DNA of 64,000 nt from Sphingomonas natans (GCF_030546695.1 NZ_JAUOTP010000007.1:124001-188000), one strand, 5' to 3'; numbered from the stretch's first letter, positions 37,907 through 47,485 are shown. Notes: generated by a model not told the origin, from the letters alone. Translations and numbers: made by a program.

Positions 37907-40882
37907 TTGCCCGTGCCGTCCCGTGGCGCCGCGAAGCGTCCGCGCCTGTTCGCCGCTCTGGCGATCCTGGCCGTGCTCCTGCTGATGCTCTGGGCGCTGC
38001 GGCTCCGCATCGCGGGCGCGCTCGTCGATCGCCGGCTCGCGGCGGCGCATGTGCCGGCGAGCTACCGCCTGACGAAGATCGGACCGTTCCTCGAGCGGAT
38101 GGAGGATGTGCGGATCGGCGATCCAGCCGCGCCCGATCTCGTCGCGCGACAGATCGACGTGACGATCGGCTATGGTTTGACCGGTCCGGCGGTGCGCGGC
38201 GTCGATGTCGATGGCGTGCGGCTGAGCGCGCGGATCGACGATCAGGGCCTCCATCTCGGCGCGCTCGATCGGCTGCTGCCCAAGACCGGCGGCAAGGTCG
38301 AGCTGCCCGATCTCACGGTGCAGCTTCACGACGTCCGCCTCGCGCTGGCGACCCCCAACGGCGCGATCCGCGTGGCGCTGGCGGGCAGGGGCAATCCCGC
38401 ACGCGCATTCGGGGGCACCGCCCAGGTCGAGGCCGATCGTCTGCGCCTGGCCTCCTGCTCCTTGAGCCGGGTTTCCGCCGACCTGAAGATCGCGACCGAC
38501 CTCGGCGCGCCGCGCGTCAGGGGACCGGTTCGGATCATGGGCATGGGTTGTCCGGGGCTTGCGCTCGGCCGGGGCGAACTGCGGATCGCGGCGACATCGA
38601 GCAAGGCGTTCGACCGCGTGACCGGGCGTGCGACGCCGGCGGGCTTTGCCGGACGCGCCGGGCCGGCGCGATTTGCGGGCGTAGGCGGAGCGATCGACGC
38701 CGCGGGCACTCTCGGCCACCTGAAGGGCAAAGGCGCCCTGACCTTCGCGCATCTCGCGCTGCCCGATCAGGCGGAGGCTATCGCCGACGTCGCGATCCCT
38801 GCCGGGTTGCCGATCACCCCGACCGCTCGCCGCGCCGCGCGTGGCACCGCGCGCCTGCTGCGCGATGCGAGTGCGCGGATCGAATTCGAGGGCGCGATCG
38901 AAGGGCTCCGTGCGAGCGTGCGCGTACATCGAATGATGCTCGCCGGCCCCGACGGCGCGCGGCTGAGCGCGACGGGGGGACAGGGCCTCAGCTGGGCGCC
39001 AAGCGGCTGGCAGGTCGATACCGACGTTGCCAGCGGCGGCGGCGACCTGCCTCCCCTGCGGCTCCGCATCCGGCAGGCAGGCGAGGGCCAACCGCTCAGC
39101 GGAAACGGCCGCCTCGATCCTTATGCTGCAGGAGGGGCGAAAATTGCTGCACCCCGATTGTCGATCGAATCGAGCTGGAGCGGCGCGCGTTTCGACGCGC
39201 TGATTGCGATCGATGGCCCGCTTGGCGGCGGCTTCGTGCGTGGGCTCACCGTCCCGATCGACGGCCGCATAAGTGCTGACGCTGGCATTGCGATCAACCC
39301 CGGATGCCGCAGCATTTCCTTCCGCAAGCTGCAGCAAAACAGCTTCGTCTTCGATCCCGCAAGCATTCGCGTCTGTGGGCAGCCGCTGTTCGCGCGCACC
39401 TCACGCGGGGCGATGCGGATCGATGCCGCGGTCAGTCCCGTTCGCCTAACAGGTCGAAGCGGCACGTCACCGATTTTCCTCGCCGCAAACGGCGTGAAGC
39501 TGACCGAGCGAGGCTTTTCCGTGGCCGGCCTCCAGACCGCGATCGGCGCCCCGAACCATCTCACCCGGCTCGAAGCCGTGGCACTCGACGGCCGTTTCGG
39601 CAACGCGACGGGCGGCACCTTTTCCGGCGCGACCGGGGCGATCGCCAACGTCCCGCTCGACCTGAAGGGCGCGGCGGGCGAGTGGACGCTGCGTGGCGGC
39701 GCGCTTGGGATCAAAGGCAAATTGCAGCTCGGCGATCAAGCCGCCGAGCCGCGTTTCTTCCCGCTCGATGCCGATGCCGTGACGCTCGGCCTCGCCGGCG
39801 GTCGTGTTACCGCCGCCGGCATCCTCCGCCAACCTTCGCGCGGCATCGAGATCGCGCGCGTCGCGCTCGCGCATGATCTCGCCACCGGCACTGGCCATGC
39901 CGATCTCGCCGTGCCGGGCATCGCCTTCGTCCCCAAGGGCCTCCAGCCTGAGGCGCTCACGCCGCTCACCTTGGGCGTCGTCGCGAACGTCGCCGGTACC
40001 GTCTCGGGCCGTGGCCGGATCGACTGGAGCCCCGCCGCCGTCACCAGCACGGGCATGTTCAGCACCGATCGGATCGATCTCGCCGCCGCCTTCGGCCCCG
40101 TCTCGGGCATTGCGGGAAGAATCGTCTTCACCGATCTGCTCGGCCTCGTCACCGCGCCCGCGCAGGAGGCGCGGATCGCCGAGCTCAATCCGGGCGTGAT
40201 CGTCGCCGACGGCATCGTCCACTATCAGCTGATCGGCGCCAATCGCGTCCGGATCGAGGACGCGACCTTCCCATTCGCGGCGGGCAAGCTCCGGCTCGAT
40301 CCCGCGACGCTCGATTTCAGCAAGGCGCGCGAGCGACGGCTGACCTTCCGCGTCGAGAAGGCCGATGCCGCCGCCTTCATCCAGCAGCTCGATTTCCCCA
40401 ATCTCTCCGCGACCGGCACGTTCGATGGCACGCTGCCGATGATCTTCGACGATAATGGCGGGCGTATCGAGCAGGGCTATATCGCGGCCGAGGGCGGCGG
40501 CACGCTCGCTTATGTCGGCGAACTCACCTCGGCCCAGCTCGGCACGATGGGCAAGCTCGCCTTCGATGCGCTGAAGGCGATCCGCTATTCCGCGCTCGAC
40601 ATCAGCCTCGATGGCCGGCTGGATGGCGAGATGGTGAGCAAGGTCCGTTTCACCGGCATCCGCGAGGCGACGCCCGAGCAGAGCCTCGTCACGCGCCTGA
40701 TCCGCAACCTGCCGTTCCGCTTCAACATCGCGATCCGCGCGCCCTTCCGCGGGCTCGTCGGCTCGGCGCGAGCTTATATGGATCCGAGCCTGCTGCTCAA
40801 CCACACGGTCATAGCCCCGCCTGTGGCGACAAATCCCCCCGATCCCCCTATTCAGCCTGCCGAAAGCGGAGACGTGCGATGA
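37907..40882 (+). CDS. ydbH: YdbH-family intermembrane-bridge (AsmA-like) protein
   Basis: About 990 residues. One N-terminal membrane anchor (LFAALAILAVLLLMLWALRL) is followed by a very long repetitive beta-rich region, as in AsmA-like/YdbH proteins that span the periplasm as a hydrophobic groove for phospholipid transfer to the outer membrane. The C-terminal part (GTFDGTLPMIFDDNGGRIEQ, NLPFRFNIAIRAPFRGL) is the conserved dicarboxylate/DUF748-like section. The start may be TTG 37907 or GTG 37913; the latter has better spacing from GGCGGGA. It overlaps ynbE by ATGA, matching the E. coli ydbH-ynbE-ydbL order. Confidence 0.88.
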   Translation: MPVPSRGAAKRPRLFAALAILAVLLLMLWALRLRIAGALVDRRLAAAHVPASYRLTKIGPFLERMEDVRIGDPAAPDLVARQIDVTIGYGLTGPAVRGVDVDGVRLSARIDDQGLHLGALDRLLPKTGGKVELPDLTVQLHDVRLALATPNGAIRVALAGRGNPARAFGGTAQVEADRLRLASCSLSRVSADLKIATDLGAPRVRGPVRIMGMGCPGLALGRGELRIAATSSKAFDRVTGRATPAGFAGRAGPARFAGVGGAIDAAGTLGHLKGKGALTFAHLALPDQAEAIADVAIPAGLPITPTARRAARGTARLLRDASARIEFEGAIEGLRASVRVHRMMLAGPDGARLSATGGQGLSWAPSGWQVDTDVASGGGDLPPLRLRIRQAGEGQPLSGNGRLDPYAAGGAKIAAPRLSIESSWSGARFDALIAIDGPLGGGFVRGLTVPIDGRISADAGIAINPGCRSISFRKLQQNSFVFDPASIRVCGQPLFARTSRGAMRIDAAVSPVRLTGRSGTSPIFLAANGVKLTERGFSVAGLQTAIGAPNHLTRLEAVALDGRFGNATGGTFSGATGAIANVPLDLKGAAGEWTLRGGALGIKGKLQLGDQAAEPRFFPLDADAVTLGLAGGRVTAAGILRQPSRGIEIARVALAHDLATGTGHADLAVPGIAFVPKGLQPEALTPLTLGVVANVAGTVSGRGRIDWSPAAVTSTGMFSTDRIDLAAAFGPVSGIAGRIVFTDLLGLVTAPAQEARIAELNPGVIVADGIVHYQLIGANRVRIEDATFPFAAGKLRLDPATLDFSKARERRLTFRVEKADAAAFIQQLDFPNLSATGTFDGTLPMIFDDNGGRIEQGYIAAEGGGTLAYVGELTSAQLGTMGKLAFDALKAIRYSALDISLDGRLDGEMVSKVRFTGIREATPEQSLVTRLIRNLPFRFNIAIRAPFRGLVGSARAYMDPSLLLNHTVIAPPVATNPPDPPIQPAESGDVR

Positions 40883-41097
40883 AGGCCCCGTGCTGGACGT
40901 TACGATGTGCAAGCGCGATGCGAATGGCGGCCGTCGCCTTCGGGGGCGCGGCTCTGGCGGGCTGCATCACCGTCAAGGCGCCGGACAAGCCGATCGAGAT
41001 CAACCTGAACATCAACGTCAAGCAGGAGGTCGTCGTCAGCCTGAAGAAGGACGCCGACGATTTCATCGCCAACAATCCGGAGTTGTTTCCGAAATGA
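40879..41097 (+). CDS. ynbE: YnbE family lipoprotein
   Basis: A 72-residue outer-membrane lipoprotein. The signal ends at a lipobox (GGAALAGC) and the mature part PDKPIEINLNINVKQEVVVSL is the conserved YnbE core, which in E. coli pairs with the C-terminal end of YdbH to complete the intermembrane bridge. It overlaps both neighbours by ATGA junctions. Confidence 0.92.
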   Translation: MKAPCWTLRCASAMRMAAVAFGGAALAGCITVKAPDKPIEINLNINVKQEVVVSLKKDADDFIANNPELFPK

Positions 41098-41471
41098 CGA
41101 CGCGCTCCTTCCTGATTTCTGGCCTGCTCGGCCTCTCGCTGCTCGCTTCCGCGCCCGTGCTCGCGCAGATGGACGGCGAGGTCGAAGCCGCGCTCGATGC
41201 CGGCACCGTCGGTGAGCAGGCGGATGGCTATCTCGGCTTCGCGCGCGCGCCGGAGGGCGGGCTGAAGGCCAAGGTCGATGCGATCAACATCAAGCGCCGC
41301 CAGGGCTATACGCAGGTGGCGCAGGGCAAGAACGTGCCGATCGAGGCCTTCGCCGCGTCGATCGGCTGCCGCACGCTTTCGGGCCTGAAGTCGGGCCGCG
41401 CCTATAATATCGGCGGCGCCTGGGCGGTAAAGACCGGTCCGATCGCGCTGCCCCAGCAGTGCGGCAGCTAA
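41094..41471 (+). CDS. ydbL: YdbL family periplasmic protein (DUF1318)
   Basis: A 125-residue exported protein: signal MTTRSFLISGLLGLSLLASAPVLAQ, then the DUF1318 pattern GTVGEQADGYLGFAR, VDAINIKRRQGYTQVAQGKNVPIEAFAA. The family is proposed to modulate the YdbH-YnbE interaction. The ATG at 41094 overlaps the ynbE stop. Three overlapping genes in the E. coli order make the assignment firm. Confidence 0.92.
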   Translation: MTTRSFLISGLLGLSLLASAPVLAQMDGEVEAALDAGTVGEQADGYLGFARAPEGGLKAKVDAINIKRRQGYTQVAQGKNVPIEAFAASIGCRTLSGLKSGRAYNIGGAWAVKTGPIALPQQCGS

Positions 41472-41552
41472 GCCGCGACGCCTCGCGCACGCTGGCTTGA
41501 CCGTCGCCCGCTAGCGCTTAAGCCTGCGCATCGGGGCAGCGGGGGCGGGGCC

Positions 41553-43385
41553 GTGACGGGGCGAGCGGATTTCCAGGTGCCGCAGCTGCGGGGCGGGGTG
41601 CTGACCGCCTATCGCGTGCTGATGATCGCCTTGCTGCTGATCGCGCTCCCCGGCTTCGTCGCCGCTTTCCTGCAGCAGCGCGACGCGCAGGGCTCGGTCG
41701 GGGCGAGCTTCGCCGCGGGCCTGCGATTTCCCGGCGGCACTGACCTGACGACGCGCGTCGCGCCGTTTAGCGACGAGGCGCGGATCAAAGGCGTCCGCCC
41801 GGGCGACAAGCTCATCGCGATCGACGGCAGGAGCTTCGATGCCTTCGATTTCGACAGGCTTCAGGCGCTGCTCGCCGGTCCCGACGGCAGCACCTACCAG
41901 CTGACGATCCAGACCGAAGCGCAGCCGCCGCGCACGATCCGGCTGACGCGCAGCTCGCATTATATGGCGCAGGCCTACGAGGGATCGGGGCTGACCTTCG
42001 CGCGGCGCAACTGGACGGTGTTCGGCTTCCGGATGCTCGACGCCGCGCTCGCGCTGGCGGCGGCCGTGCTGCTGTTCATCCGGCGGCCGACCGATCCGGT
42101 GGCGGCGATGCTGGCGTTGAGCGCGGTGCCGCTCGGCGACGGGCTCGCTTATCTATGGCCGGGCGGCGGGGACATACTCTACGGTTTCTCGGTCGTCCGG
42201 CACATGCTGTTCCTGACGGCCTTGCTCATCTATCCGGACGGGCGGTTGGTCCCGCGCTGGGCCTTCTGGCTGACGCCCTTGATCCCGGCGATCGAGCTTG
42301 TCTCGTTCCACGCGACGAGCGACGAAGCCGCGATCCCGCTGCGCCAGCTCCTCTTCTTCGGTTTCGTCCTGGCGGCGATCGTCGCCTTCACCATCCGCTA
42401 CAAGACGACGCCGCCCGGCACGCAGCGCCAGCAGATCAAGTTCGTGATGCTCGGCGCAGCCGCCTGGGCCGGGTTCGGGCTGGTCGCACTCGCGCTGGAG
42501 CGGATGTCGGCCATCAGCGTCTCGGTGCCCGCAGCCGCCTGGTATTCGCTTGCCTCGCACCTTGCGGAAAGCCTCGCGGCGATGGCACTGGAGGCGGGGA
42601 TCCTCGTCTCGCTGATGCGGTACCGGCTCTACGATGCCGATGCGCTGATCAGCCGATCGGCGGTCTATACGATGCTCACCGTGATGATCGGGCCGGCCTT
42701 CGCCGCGTCGGACAAGATCGTCCAGGTGTTCAGCGCGCAATTCTTCGGGGAAAGCGCGCGGGCGATGTCGGCGGGCTTCGGCGCCGCGATCGCCGCGAGC
42801 CTCGTCGTCCCGCTCCACCGGCGTGCGCGCGCCTGGACGGAAAATCGCTTCCAGAAGCAGCTCGTCGATTTCCGCGAGGATCTGCCCAAGTTCGTCGGCG
42901 ATCTGCGCGTGATCGCATCGCTCGGTTTGCTGATGGGCGGGGTGGTGAAACGGATCGAGCAGGGGGTTCGCGCCAGCCAGGTCGCGATCATCCTGCGCAG
43001 CGATACGGCGACGGACGCCGTCTGGTCGTCACGCATCTCCGAAGAGGATGTGCGCGGCTGGTGGCGGGACTGGCGGCCAGCGACCGACGCGCCGCTCGAT
43101 TGCGATCGCGGCGATGCGGTCTTTCCGGTGCGCGTTCCGCTCCGCGAGGAGGGCGCGGGCGTGGTCGGATGGATCCTGCTCGGCCCGCGACCCGACGGCA
43201 GCTTCTACGGCAAGGGCGAGCGCGCGGCCTTGGCCGAGATCGCCGATCCCGTCGCGCGCGCGATCCGCGTCGTGCGCGAGCGCGATGCGCGCGCCGCCGC
43301 GCAGGCGGAGCTCAACGCGGCGCTGGAGCGGCGGATTGCGCTGCTGGAGAGGAGACTTTTTGAGCGATCTGCGGACGAGGCCTAG
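41553..43385 (+). CDS. PDZ-like / multi-TM / GAF-like membrane protein without kinase domain
   Basis: A 610-residue protein read from GTG 41553. TM1 is at about 20-40. A PDZ-like domain follows near 60-125 (GVRPGDKLIAIDGRSFDAFD), then about seven further TM helices (155-425). RYRLYDADALISRSAVYTML is the signature seen in ComP-like sensor kinases. After the membrane part come a GAF-like region (about 445-580: ASQVAIILRS, GWILLGPRPDGSFYGKGERA) and a coiled coil. It stops there: no HisKA or HATPase domain is present. It looks like a sensor that must act through a partner. Downstream is a convergent TonB receptor. Confidence 0.82.
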   Translation: MTGRADFQVPQLRGGVLTAYRVLMIALLLIALPGFVAAFLQQRDAQGSVGASFAAGLRFPGGTDLTTRVAPFSDEARIKGVRPGDKLIAIDGRSFDAFDFDRLQALLAGPDGSTYQLTIQTEAQPPRTIRLTRSSHYMAQAYEGSGLTFARRNWTVFGFRMLDAALALAAAVLLFIRRPTDPVAAMLALSAVPLGDGLAYLWPGGGDILYGFSVVRHMLFLTALLIYPDGRLVPRWAFWLTPLIPAIELVSFHATSDEAAIPLRQLLFFGFVLAAIVAFTIRYKTTPPGTQRQQIKFVMLGAAAWAGFGLVALALERMSAISVSVPAAAWYSLASHLAESLAAMALEAGILVSLMRYRLYDADALISRSAVYTMLTVMIGPAFAASDKIVQVFSAQFFGESARAMSAGFGAAIAASLVVPLHRRARAWTENRFQKQLVDFREDLPKFVGDLRVIASLGLLMGGVVKRIEQGVRASQVAIILRSDTATDAVWSSRISEEDVRGWWRDWRPATDAPLDCDRGDAVFPVRVPLREEGAGVVGWILLGPRPDGSFYGKGERAALAEIADPVARAIRVVRERDARAAAQAELNAALERRIALLERRLFERSADEA

Positions 43386-43418
43386 CCCTTTCCAGCGAAC
43401 GACGGAGAGGGAGAACGC

Positions 43419-43447
43419 AAAAAGCCGGGCGCATCGCTGCGCCCGGC
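43419..43447 (-). terminator. Rho-independent terminator of the TonB-receptor gene
   Basis: GCCGGGCGCA (43424-43433) pairs with TGCGCCCGGC (43438-43447) around TCGC. On the minus strand the hairpin is followed by TTTTT (43423-43419). It lies 44 bp past the receptor stop. Confidence 0.85.
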
Positions 43448-43490
43448 CAGTTGGATCGGCGGGCGCTTGCGCGCCCGTCGGGGAGGAGCC

Positions 43491-45770
43491 TTAGAAGTTG
43501 TAGCTGGCGCGCACCCCGCCGTAGCGGTTGAAGTCGCGCGACAGATAGCCGAGCGTCGACAGCTGGTTGGCGTGGTTGCCCGTGTCGTTGTTCATGTTCG
43601 AGAAGTAATGCTTGTCGAACACGTTGTTGACGAAGGCGACGACCTCCCACTTCTTGTCGGGCGCGCGCACGCCAAGCGAGACGTTGGCGATGCCGTAACC
43701 CGGCTGGTAGGTCTGCGGATCCTGGTTGATCGAGAAGTTGATCCCGCTCTGGTAGCTGTAGGCGACCTGCAGCAGGCCATCGAGGTTCTGCGTCAGGTTC
43801 GGCGTGAAATCGCCGCTGGCGGCGAGCTTCCAGCGAGGCGCCTGCGGCGGACGATAGCCGGCCAGATTCTGGCGCGCCGGCGTGCCCGTGCAGCCCTGTG
43901 CGGCCGTCTGGTTCGGATAGCATTGCGCGAACGGGAATTCGGTGATCGTGGCATCGTTGTAGGTGACGCCGCCGGTGAAGTTCAGGTCCTGCGCGGCGCG
44001 GACGCTTCCCTCGACCTCGACGCCCTTGGTGTGCAGCCGGCCGACATTGGCGAGGCGGAAGTTGGTCGTCCCGTCCGAGAGGACCTCGATGCCCTGCGCC
44101 TGGAAGTTGCGGAACTTCGTGTCGAACAAGGTGACGTTGAAGGTCACGCGGCGATCGAAGAACTGCGTCTTCAGGCCGACCTGCCAATCCTTCGACCGCT
44201 CCGGCTGGACCGGGCCCGAATTCTGGCGGACGAGGTTGAAGCCGGTGCCGATGTCGTAGGCCTGGCCCTTATAGCCGGTCGCGAAGGTCACGAAGCCCAT
44301 CACGTCAGGCGTGAACTTCTGCTGCACTCCGGCCTTGTACGTCTCGTAATTGGCGCTGTCGTTGCCGGCAAAGCGAGGCGTGCCCGTCGCCGCGAAATCG
44401 GTGAACGTATAATCGATCTTGTTCTTGCCCGCGCGCGCGCCGCCGATGAGCGTCGTGGTCGGCGTGATGTCGAATTCCAGCTGGCCGAAGGCGGCATATT
44501 GCTTGGTGCCGTTCGTCGCATACCAGTTGGCGATCGAATAGAAGGGCCCGCGCTGGAAGACGCGGTTGAGGCTCAGATCCGAATAATAGAGGCCCAGCGT
44601 GTAGCGGAACCGATCCTTGCCCGGCGCGACGAGCCGGAATTCCTGGCTCCAGCTGTGCGTGTGGAAGGTGCCGAACTGGCGATTGTCGAGCGAGGCGACC
44701 GGGCTTTCGTCCTGATCCAGAATGTCGAACTGGCGGAACTTGTCATAGCCGGTGATCGACATCAGGCTGGCGAAACCGAGATCCAGCGACGCGCGCAGCG
44801 ACGCCGAATAGTCGTTATAATCGGTGCCCGAATTGATGTTGTTCGTGACCTTCGTGTTGTCTTCGGTCGCGACGATGCCGGGCGCGAACACGGCCGGCGT
44901 GTTGGCCGCGACGCCGCGCAGGCGGGCCGCGCCGCCGAGGCGGATGAACGGACGGCCGATCGTGGTCGTGCCGTCGATATAGCCGCCCGAGACCGCGATG
45001 TTCAGGTTGTCGGTCGGATCCCAGACGAGCTTGCCCTTCAGCGAGAGCGTGCGGAAGCCGTTGACGCGATCGCCGGTCGTCAGGTTGCGGACATTGCCGT
45101 CGAACTTGTCGTAATTGGCGTTGAGGCGGAAGCCCGCGGTCTCGCCGAGCGGACCCGAGACCGCGCCGTTGATTGCATATTCGCGATCGGTGGTGACGAC
45201 ACCGCCGATGCGGCCGGTGAAGGTCGTGGTCGGCGCCTGCGTGATGATGTTGATCAGGCCTGCCGAGGCCGAGCGGCCATAGAGCGTGCTTTGCGGGCCG
45301 CGCAGTACTTCGATCCGTTCGATGTCCGAGAGATCGGCGAAGGCGCGGGCGATGAACTGGACGGGGACGTCGTCGATCTGGACCGCGACGCTTTGCTCGA
45401 CGCTCGGCGAGAAGGCGAAGGTGCCGACGCCGCGGATCGAGAGCGAATTGTTGACCGGCTGCTCGGAGGGCCGGATCAGCAGCGACGGCGTCGCCTTGGT
45501 GAGATCGGAGAATTGGCGGACGCCCTGCGCGGCGAGCGCCTCGCCGGTGACGACCTGAACGGCGACGGGCACGTCCTGGACGCGCTGCGAGCGCTTCTGC
45601 GCGGTGACGACGATATCGGCACCCCCGGCGGCGGCGACAGGTGCGGCGGTGTCGGTGGGAGCGGCTGCGGTCTGCGCGACGGCGGCGCTGCCAAGAGCGG
45701 CCATTCCGACGACGATCAGGCACCGGGCCATGGCGGTCGTGTTCGAAAGAATCATCGTTTTCCTCCCCAT
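43491..45770 (-). CDS. TonB-dependent outer-membrane receptor
   Basis: A 759-residue receptor: signal peptide (MARCLIVVGMAALGSAAVAQ region), TonB box-like DIVVTAQKR, plug domain (QDVPVAVQVVTGEALAAQGV, SLSIRGVGTFAFS, IERIEVLRGPQSTLYGRSASAGLINI) and a beta-barrel ending in an aromatic (VRASYNF). It imports an oligosaccharide or another ligand across the outer membrane using TonB energy. A GntR-type palindrome lies 68 bp upstream of the start. Its neighbours dgoA and dgoK and that shared operator point to a galactose/galacturonate-type oligosaccharide, an inference. The ATG at 45770 or the one at 45755 could be used. Confidence 0.93.
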   Translation of the reverse strand: MGRKTMILSNTTAMARCLIVVGMAALGSAAVAQTAAAPTDTAAPVAAAGGADIVVTAQKRSQRVQDVPVAVQVVTGEALAAQGVRQFSDLTKATPSLLIRPSEQPVNNSLSIRGVGTFAFSPSVEQSVAVQIDDVPVQFIARAFADLSDIERIEVLRGPQSTLYGRSASAGLINIITQAPTTTFTGRIGGVVTTDREYAINGAVSGPLGETAGFRLNANYDKFDGNVRNLTTGDRVNGFRTLSLKGKLVWDPTDNLNIAVSGGYIDGTTTIGRPFIRLGGAARLRGVAANTPAVFAPGIVATEDNTKVTNNINSGTDYNDYSASLRASLDLGFASLMSITGYDKFRQFDILDQDESPVASLDNRQFGTFHTHSWSQEFRLVAPGKDRFRYTLGLYYSDLSLNRVFQRGPFYSIANWYATNGTKQYAAFGQLEFDITPTTTLIGGARAGKNKIDYTFTDFAATGTPRFAGNDSANYETYKAGVQQKFTPDVMGFVTFATGYKGQAYDIGTGFNLVRQNSGPVQPERSKDWQVGLKTQFFDRRVTFNVTLFDTKFRNFQAQGIEVLSDGTTNFRLANVGRLHTKGVEVEGSVRAAQDLNFTGGVTYNDATITEFPFAQCYPNQTAAQGCTGTPARQNLAGYRPPQAPRWKLAASGDFTPNLTQNLDGLLQVAYSYQSGINFSINQDPQTYQPGYGIANVSLGVRAPDKKWEVVAFVNNVFDKHYFSNMNNDTGNHANQLSTLGYLSRDFNRYGGVRASYNF

Positions 45771-45837
45771 GTTGAGCGCCGACTCTGATCGCCGGCTTAT
45801 CTCGCCCTCTAGATCCGCATTTTCACGCGTTCAAGTG

Positions 45838-45848
45838 TTGTATGACAA
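45838..45848. promoter_or_regulatory. GntR/FadR-type operator A (upstream of TonB receptor)
   Basis: GTTGTATGACAAC (core 45838-45848) fits TnGTnnnACnA, the form bound by FadR-subfamily GntR proteins. It is the exact reverse complement of the core of site B at 47576-47586. Confidence 0.7.
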
Positions 45849-45954
45849 CTTTTCGACGCTTGGCCGCAAAACGCCTACGAAAAAGGCGTTCTCGAACGAT
45901 TTGAATGCCAAATCCAGAACCCCCGTGGCGCTGGCACCACAGGAAGCTGTCTTG

Positions 45955-46590
45955 TTAAAGTGCGCGCACCGCCGCGACGAACCGCGCCGCGTCGGCGGCG
46001 ACCTCGGCGGCCGGCTTGCCGGCGCGATAGAGGTTGGAGCCGAGGCCGAACCCATCGGCGCCGACCGCGCGCCACTCGGCCATGAGCTCCGGCGTGATCC
46101 CGCCGACTGCGAGCACCTTCGTCTCCTTCGGCAGCACCGCGCGCTGCGCCTTCAGGAAGGCGGGCGAGGCGCCTTCGGCCGGGAACAGCTTGAGCCCGTG
46201 CGCACCCGCGGCGAGCGCAGCGAAGCCCTCGCTCGGCGTGAAATAGCCGGGCAGCGAGACCATGCCCGCGGCCACCGTCGCCGCGATCACGGCGGTATCG
46301 ACATTGGGCGAGACGACGAGCTCGCCGCCCGCCGCCTTGACCTGCGCGACCTGCGAGACAGTCAGCACGGTGCCCGCGCCGACGAGCGCCTTGTCGCCAT
46401 AGCGCCGCGCCAGCCGCGCGATGCTGTCATAGGGATCGGGCGAGTTGAGCGGCACTTCGAGGATCGTGAAGCCGGCCTCGACGAGCGCATCGCCGACCAC
46501 TTCGCTCTCGCCCGGCGTCAGGCCGCGCAGCACCGCGACGAGCGGGCAGGCGGCGAAGGCGCGGGCGAAGGTGGCGGTGGGATCAGTCAT
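45955..46590 (-). CDS. dgoA: 2-dehydro-3-deoxy-6-phosphogalactonate aldolase
   Basis: A 211-residue class I KDPG/KDPGal aldolase that splits 2-keto-3-deoxy-6-phosphogalactonate into pyruvate and glyceraldehyde 3-phosphate. The start CPLVAVLRGLTP, catalytic Glu45 (FTILEVPLNSP), and Schiff-base Lys134 in HGLKLFPAEG (the DgoA-type LKLFPAE rather than the Eda FKLFPA) are present. LNSPDPYDSI favours the galactonate over the gluconate branch. It overlaps dgoK by 8 bp in the DgoK-DgoA order of the D-galactonate pathway. Confidence 0.94.
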   Translation of the reverse strand: MTDPTATFARAFAACPLVAVLRGLTPGESEVVGDALVEAGFTILEVPLNSPDPYDSIARLARRYGDKALVGAGTVLTVSQVAQVKAAGGELVVSPNVDTAVIAATVAAGMVSLPGYFTPSEGFAALAAGAHGLKLFPAEGASPAFLKAQRAVLPKETKVLAVGGITPELMAEWRAVGADGFGLGSNLYRAGKPAAEVAADAARFVAAVRAL

Positions 46591-47485
46591 CGATCATGCT
46601 CCAGATATGGTGGATGCCGGCGACGAACGCCGCCTGGCCGTCAATCGCGGTGGACGTGCCGCCGAACGCTTCGATCGCGACCGCATAGAGAGGCCCGAGA
46701 TTGGGATCCGACAGGATATGGACAAGGCGGCCCGCGACCTCGCGTGCCGCGACATCGGCGCCGATCAGCAGCCCGCTCGTATACGCCGCGCCATCCTCGC
46801 GCGCGCGTCGCCCGAGCAGCACCGAAGCGCGCACGCCGAACAGGCGTGAGAGCAGATCGCCGCCCGCTGCATCGGCGATGCCGGCGCGGAAGGCCGGGCC
46901 ATCCTCGACCGGGCCCGTCATCATCTCGGCAAGGATGCTGTGATCGCGCAGCAGCGCGAACAGCTCGCCGGTCAGCGCGGTCGTGACGCTGGTGATGCGC
47001 GCGTCCTTGAGCCCGATCCACTTGTTGTGCGTGCCCGGCTGACAGAACAAAGCGTCGTGCGGGGCGAGGCCGGAGAGGCACGCGCCGACCGCCTGGACTT
47101 CCTCGCCGCGCATGACGTCGGCATGATCGGGCGTGTCGTAGGCGACGCCGGGGACGATGAAGAAGCGCTCCTCGGGGATGCGGCCGATGCCTGTCGCGAG
47201 CTCGGTGACGCCCGCCGGCGCGATCACATAAGGGATTTCGCGCCAGCCGCGTGTCGATCCCACCATGCCCGCGGCGATCGCCGGCAGATCGCCGAAGCGC
47301 GCGCGGATACCCGCCAATTCGTCGGCCCAGCACCCGGCTTCGACGGACTTGATCCCGCGATCGTCGCGCGCGGTAGCGAGGACGCTGCCGTCGGCCGCCA
47401 TCACATAGACGCGCCGATTGGTGGTTCCCCAGTCGATCGCCAGATAGGCCGCGGCCGGGCTCGCTCCGGCTTTGTCGTCGCTCAT
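46583..47485 (-). CDS. dgoK: 2-dehydro-3-deoxygalactonokinase
   Basis: A 300-residue ASKHA-fold kinase that phosphorylates 2-keto-3-deoxygalactonate at C6. YLAIDWGTTNRRVYVM is the phosphate-binding start; AAGMVGSTRGWREIPYV, CQPGTHNKWIGLKDARI and TSVTTALTGELFALLRDHSIL are typical DgoK segments. Length is normal. It is divergent from a sodium/sugar symporter with an operator palindrome between them. Galactonate dehydratase (DgoD) is not in the window. Confidence 0.95.
   Translation of the reverse strand: MSDDKAGASPAAAYLAIDWGTTNRRVYVMAADGSVLATARDDRGIKSVEAGCWADELAGIRARFGDLPAIAAGMVGSTRGWREIPYVIAPAGVTELATGIGRIPEERFFIVPGVAYDTPDHADVMRGEEVQAVGACLSGLAPHDALFCQPGTHNKWIGLKDARITSVTTALTGELFALLRDHSILAEMMTGPVEDGPAFRAGIADAAGGDLLSRLFGVRASVLLGRRAREDGAAYTSGLLIGADVAAREVAGRLVHILSDPNLGPLYAVAIEAFGGTSTAIDGQAAFVAGIHHIWSMIDD

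Noticed and set aside
43467-45788. 773-codon plus-strand open frame opposite the TonB receptor
   Set aside because: Antisense shadow; the minus-strand reading has plug and barrel motifs and a terminator, while this frame has only low-complexity Arg/Asp/Glu sequence.
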